A stretch of 5,929 bases of DNA, from positions 1-5,929 of the forward strand of contig DVMO01000136.1 in the NCBI GenBank assembly GCA_018714945.1. Reading direction: 5' to 3'. Origin of the DNA: Fimisoma avicola (GTDB lineage: Bacteria > Bacillota > Clostridia > Peptostreptococcales > Anaerovoracaceae). Both the position numbers and the translations under genes were made by a program. Under the pieces are notes generated by a model. It saw only the letters and a list, made by a program, of their open reading frames with translations, was not told where the DNA came from and did not search any database. This document shows, piece by piece, positions 5,510-5,929 of this stretch (the stretch's first letter is position 1; each line of letters opens with the position of its first letter).

Positions 5510-5929
5510 CTATTTCAATACGGCTCCGGATATGATCAGCTTTTGTATCTCCGAAGTTCCTTCGTATATTTCTGTAATCTTCGCATCTCTGAAATACCTT
5601 TCAATAGCATAATCCTTGATAAACCCGTATCCGCCATGGAATTGGACACATTTAACTGCAACCTGCATGGCAGTTTCCGCAGACATCAGTTTTGCCATAG
5701 CTGAGGCAAGGGCATGAGGTTTATGGGCATCTTTCAATGCTGCCGCTTCGTAAACTAGCAATCTTGCTGCATGGATTTTGGTGTGCATTTCTGCCATTTC
5801 AAAAGCAAGTGCCTGAAATTGTGTGAGTTTTTTGCCGAATTGCTTTCTTTGCTTCATATATTGCACCGTCAGGTCAAAGGCCCCCTGTGCGATCCCTACT
5901 GCCTGAGCTGCAACGCCGATACGACCACC
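5510..5929 (-). CDS. Acyl-CoA dehydrogenase, C-terminal part (5' end beyond the window)
   Basis: This is a flavin (FAD) acyl-CoA dehydrogenase of the short-chain/butyryl-CoA type, which interconverts acyl-CoA and trans-2-enoyl-CoA and exchanges electrons with ETF. The reading frame stays open to the right edge, so the gene is truncated by the window; the visible part is 140 residues. It begins at the family motif GGRIGVAAQA, followed by RKQFGKKL and QFQALAFEMAEM in the C-terminal helical domain. QFHGGYGFIKDYAIERYFRD is the FAD-contacting region, and IYEGTSEIQ closes the protein. The Glu of YEGT (codon 5561-5563) matches the catalytic base of butyryl- and medium-chain acyl-CoA dehydrogenases. 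An internal GTG at 5866 would give a 118-residue ORF, but it lies inside the conserved domain and is not a real start. The stop codon overlaps the SD of etfB. Family assignment is very secure. Substrate is not determined; the etf neighbours point to a cytoplasmic enoyl-CoA reductase or acyl-CoA dehydrogenase. Confidence 0.96.
   Translation of the reverse strand, partial: GGRIGVAAQAVGIAQGAFDLTVQYMKQRKQFGKKLTQFQALAFEMAEMHTKIHAARLLVYEAAALKDAHKPHALASAMAKLMSAETAMQVAVKCVQFHGGYGFIKDYAIERYFRDAKITEIYEGTSEIQKLIISGAVLK

Noticed and set aside
5065..5535. Plus-strand 156-codon frame opposite etfB and its upstream junction
   Set aside because: It is a mirror of etfB codons with no SD or domain.
5510..5866. 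Complete 118-residue protein starting at GTG 5866
   Set aside because: The frame continues upstream to the window edge with conserved acyl-CoA dehydrogenase sequence, so the GTG is internal and the gene is truncated by the window.
1..5929. CRISPR array, tRNA, rRNA, insertion sequence or attachment site
   Set aside because: No regularly spaced repeats, no cloverleaf or rRNA-like sequence, no transposase or integrase frame and no terminal inverted repeats were seen.

Overview
The window holds the 3' part of one leftward (minus-strand) operon from what looks like an anaerobic Firmicute of the Clostridia type. The evidence for that is strong purine-rich Shine-Dalgarno (SD) sites, moderately AT-rich DNA, an electron-transferring flavoprotein (ETF) alpha subunit carrying its own 2x[4Fe-4S] ferredoxin domain, and an Fe-S/FMN/FAD enoate reductase. 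The genus cannot be read from the sequence.

In transcription order (right to left) the operon runs: the last 140 codons of an acyl-CoA dehydrogenase (cut by the right edge), etfB, a ferredoxin-fused etfA, a 2,4-dienoyl-CoA reductase-like flavoenzyme (FadH/old yellow enzyme family) and a thiolase. Intergenic gaps are 11, 14 and 41 nt, and the last pair overlaps by 8 nt, so the genes are very probably co-transcribed and partly translationally coupled. No promoter lies inside the gene block, so the operon promoter must be beyond the right edge.

The dehydrogenase, EtfB and ferredoxin-EtfA set has the same gene order and domain make-up as the electron-bifurcating caffeyl-CoA reductase CarCDE of Acetobacterium woodii. 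The likely chemistry is NADH-dependent reduction of an enoyl-CoA coupled to ferredoxin reduction. The FadH-like enzyme would remove a conjugated or misplaced double bond from an acyl-CoA, and the thiolase would split or build a 3-oxoacyl-CoA. The acyl-CoA substrate is unknown. No hydratase, 3-hydroxyacyl-CoA dehydrogenase or CoA-activating enzyme is in the window.

The 234 bases to the left of the thiolase stop hold a compact, separate-looking unit on the same strand. It consists of a promoter with a perfect TATAAT, a short leader, an SD that can pair with upstream leader sequence, a 19-codon ORF built from two near-identical 9-residue halves, and a GC-rich hairpin whose stem contains the stop codon. 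This resembles a type I toxin mRNA or a leader-peptide/attenuator unit. It is the least explained and most interesting part of the window.
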